Below are positions 63,448 through 64,000 of a stretch of 64,000 nt of DNA, piece by piece (positions within the stretch are counted from its first letter, which is position 1; each line of letters starts with the position of its first letter). The notes below the pieces were generated by a model. That model did not search any database and was not told where the DNA came from. It worked only from the letters and a program-made list of their open reading frames with translations. This DNA is from Nitzschia sp. DOCU1 (Eukaryota; Bacillariophyta; Bacillariophyceae; Bacillariales; Bacillariaceae). The translations under genes and the position numbers were made by a program. The stretch spans positions 1,550,001 to 1,614,000 of the forward strand of contig OX595998.1 in the NCBI GenBank assembly GCA_951394045.1, read 5' to 3'.

Positions 63448-63783
63448 TGCTACTTCTCACACAAAGAAATGTTAGTGTTGAGTGGGAAGGGCTTCTCGTG
63501 AAGGAGGGCCATCGACCGCGGAGTTTATTGGCACGCTGGGGAGCTTCGGCTTGTACAAAATGTCGGACGCCGAACGCGCGATTTAAATACACGACTGTGA
63601 AGAATGAGCTAGCTAACCAATAGAGAGTGCTACTAGCCTGGTCCCAGATCAATGCACTACGATACCGGTAATATTACTACGTTCATGAAGGTGTCATGGT
63701 CGATCTTGTTCACGGTTTCGACGCTGGTAAAAGTGCACTACGAAGAGTGGGTGCTCAACCAGGGAAGCTACTATTGAGCCAGA
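63448..63783. promoter_or_regulatory. Upstream region of DUF268 copy 2
   Basis: 336 bp. The 110 bp next to the start match, by eye, the region before the copy at 53272, so both copies probably keep the same promoter. Confidence 0.5.
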
Positions 63784-64000
63784 TCAAATCCCAAACACTG
63801 TGGAATGGAGTTCGTGGATACAATCAGATTGCTTCTTCTCCACTTCGAGCAACTGCTTCTTCAGATCGTTCCGATTCTGCTCCAGCTCAAATAGGTACAC
63901 CTCAAGTTTCTCTTTCTCCTTTGCTAGTTGGGCAATGGCGTTCTGGGCTGCGTGATGCTGATCTTTCAGGCAAGCCATTTCCACCTCCAGGTAAGAAAAT
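63784..64000 (-). CDS. Coiled-coil protein, C-terminal part (5' partial)
   Basis: The minus-strand frame is open to the window edge and ends at 63784; about 72 codons are visible. The sequence is a continuous charged coiled coil (AIAQLAKEKEKLEVYLFELE, NRNDLKKQLLEVEKKQSD) with Leu/Ile at heptad positions. It could be the zipper of a bZIP factor or any coiled-coil tail; the part that would decide is outside the window. Confidence 0.55.
   Translation of the reverse strand, partial: FSYLEVEMACLKDQHHAAQNAIAQLAKEKEKLEVYLFELEQNRNDLKKQLLEVEKKQSDCIHELHSTVFGI

Overview
This window is nuclear DNA of a unicellular stramenopile, most probably a pennate diatom. The genes are compact, single-exon or with short introns of about 65-150 bp (GT..AG, many with a GTAAGT donor). 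Gene families familiar from diatom genomes recur: proteins with the HPGN/GRFLK domain that I assign to DUF6824, a Ty1/copia element of the diatom type, EF-hand and Ser/Thr/Pro-rich secreted proteins, and DUF268 proteins. The species cannot be named from the sequence. No rRNA, recognisable tRNA or CRISPR array was seen, and all gene structures below were joined by eye from reading frames and splice sites.

Layout. 1-4461: the 3' part of a large unknown gene, then a five-span membrane protein. 4745-14650: a tandem array of five related genes that join an N-terminal CRAL-TRIO lipid-binding domain to a C-terminal DUF6824 domain. Four are intact and one has lost its first exon. Intron phases, and a middle exon of exactly 253 nt, are the same in all. 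A broken copy of the membrane-protein tail lies between the first two. 15454-24243: a cysteine-rich probable zinc protein, a large EF-hand/mucin-like single-pass receptor with GDW repeats, and a second five-span membrane protein. 25181-30276: a stand-alone DUF6824 protein, two neighbouring globin genes (one stopped by a nonsense codon) and N-myristoyltransferase. 30277-34757: repeat-containing intergenic DNA and a Golgi-type glycosyltransferase. 34928-40393: a complete, apparently young LTR retrotransposon. 41710-52919: a concentrative nucleoside transporter, a queuosine-salvage protein, and several TPR/HAT or secreted unknown proteins. 53272-63447: DUF268 genes and their fragments arranged as an inverted duplication around aspartyl aminopeptidase, a JmjC protein and a possible ERCC1-superfamily protein. 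63784-64000: the end of a coiled-coil gene.

The window mixes housekeeping genes (NMT, M18 aminopeptidase, nucleoside transporter, JmjC) with two actively rearranging lineage-specific families. The most interesting biology is the CRAL-TRIO-DUF6824 array, in which one member (8562-10227) is visibly a recombinant of its neighbours, and the inverted DUF268 duplication with several stages of decay.
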